Translations under genes and position numbers: made by a program | Notes under the pieces: generated by a model | What the model saw: only the letters and a program-made list of their open reading frames with translations | What the model was told of the DNA's origin: nothing | Databases searched by the model: none | Source: Candidatus Opitulatrix roisinitermitis | GTDB lineage: Bacteria > Actinomycetota > Actinomycetes > Actinomycetales > Bifidobacteriaceae | Length of the DNA: 36,780 nt | Assembly: GCA_031288355.1 (NCBI GenBank) | Contig: JAITRN010000028.1 | Coordinates: forward strand, 1-36,780 | Direction of reading: 5' to 3' | Shown here: piece by piece, positions 36,069 to 36,780 of the stretch | Layout: each line of letters begins with the position of its first letter | Numbering within the stretch: position 1 is the first letter of the stretch

Positions 36069-36240
36069 AAAATCGACCTTTTCTATCAAATTCTTTATAC
36101 TATTAGTACAAGCTTAGCAGAAAAAAATATTTTACAAAATTATAACACAAATATTAGTTTTATAAAAAACAAATTAGCTTTATAAAAAACGAATATTATG
36201 TAAAAAAGAAAATGTTTATACTAAATTTTGGTATATTATA

Positions 36241-36780
36241 TTAAATTTTAGTATAGCGTTTTAATGTGGCAAAAGACGCCACAGCTGATAAAATCACACT
36301 AGCGCCTATTAAAATAGGTGTTATAACTAAAACATCATAAACTGTCACAAAAGCTATCCAATGAATTGAAGAACCTAGCCAGTCATCTATAAAAAACTTA
36401 ACCACTAAAAATAAACCGCCAACAGCCAAAAGAGAACCTATCAAAGAAGCAATTACCCCTTCTAACAAAAAAGGCAGCATAATAAAAGAATTAGAAGCGC
36501 CCACCAGCCTCATAATTTCTGTTTCTCGGCGGCGAGACTGAGCCGATAATCTTATAGTCGTGGTAATTAAAAGCACTGCTGCTAAAAGCATAACTATAGC
36601 TAAACTAGCTGACATGGCGCTAGCAGCATTTAGTGTTCTAAATAAAGGCTCAAAAAGTTGTCTTTGGTCTCTAACTTCAGCCACGCCTGGCCGCCCTGTC
36701 AGAACATCAGCAATCACCTGATATTTTTCAGGATTTTTCAATTTCAGACGCATAATAACTTGCATATCATCAGGCGTGAG
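36241..36780 (-). CDS. ftsX: Cell division protein FtsX, C-terminal part, truncated by window end
   Basis: ORF open to the window edge (…LTPDDMQVIMRLKLKNPEKYQVIADVLTGRPGVAEVRDQRQLFEPLFRTLNAAS…); four-TM topology, 'SAQSRRRETEIMRLVGASNSFIMLPFLLEGVIASLIGS'. Confidence 0.92.
   Translation of the reverse strand, partial: LTPDDMQVIMRLKLKNPEKYQVIADVLTGRPGVAEVRDQRQLFEPLFRTLNAASAMSASLAIVMLLAAVLLITTTIRLSAQSRRRETEIMRLVGASNSFIMLPFLLEGVIASLIGSLLAVGGLFLVVKFFIDDWLGSSIHWIAFVTVYDVLVITPILIGASVILSAVASFATLKRYTKI

Noticed and set aside
36217-36255. Inverted repeat TATACTAAA / TTTAGTATA at the ftsX 3' end as a terminator
   Set aside because: Only 9 bp, all AT-rich, no U-tract; likely compositional.

Overview
The window carries conserved housekeeping genes of a low-GC bacterium. 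The M23/smpB/ftsX neighbourhood, a DUF6350-like membrane protein, glf and the actinobacterial style of SLH domains suggest an actinobacterium, possibly Bifidobacteriales-like; this is inference. Next to these genes lies a ~21.6 kb array (14538-36068) of eight tandem, co-oriented paralogous surface-protein genes. Left part: a partial CDS end; a secreted BNR/YCF48-like propeller protein with a tail-fibre-like N-terminal motif; and a minus-strand cluster uvrD/pcrA - DUF6350-like - glf - smpB - plsC - gpsA - tsaD. Then, on the plus strand, comEA - comEC - def, followed by a minus-strand tRNA-Val(GAC) and an M23 peptidase gene. The right edge is the 3' part of ftsX. The array sits between ftsX and the M23 peptidase gene. 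Each array protein has a signal peptide, an Fn3-like variable domain, three SLH domains, and one or more modules made of a two-Cys header, 26-aa BspA/DUF285-like repeats and a C-terminal cap. The array shows signs of active recombination. These are an orphan 3'-end relic of one subfamily downstream of a gene of another, near-identical stretches between paralogs, duplicated promoter cassettes with homopolymer tracts of differing length beside the -35 box, and one paralog that has lost its ancestral ATG. Two other points stand out: the canonical N-terminus of ComEC is in a different frame from the main ORF, and the tRNA-Val has C33 instead of U33. All family calls are by eye from motifs; no database search was run.
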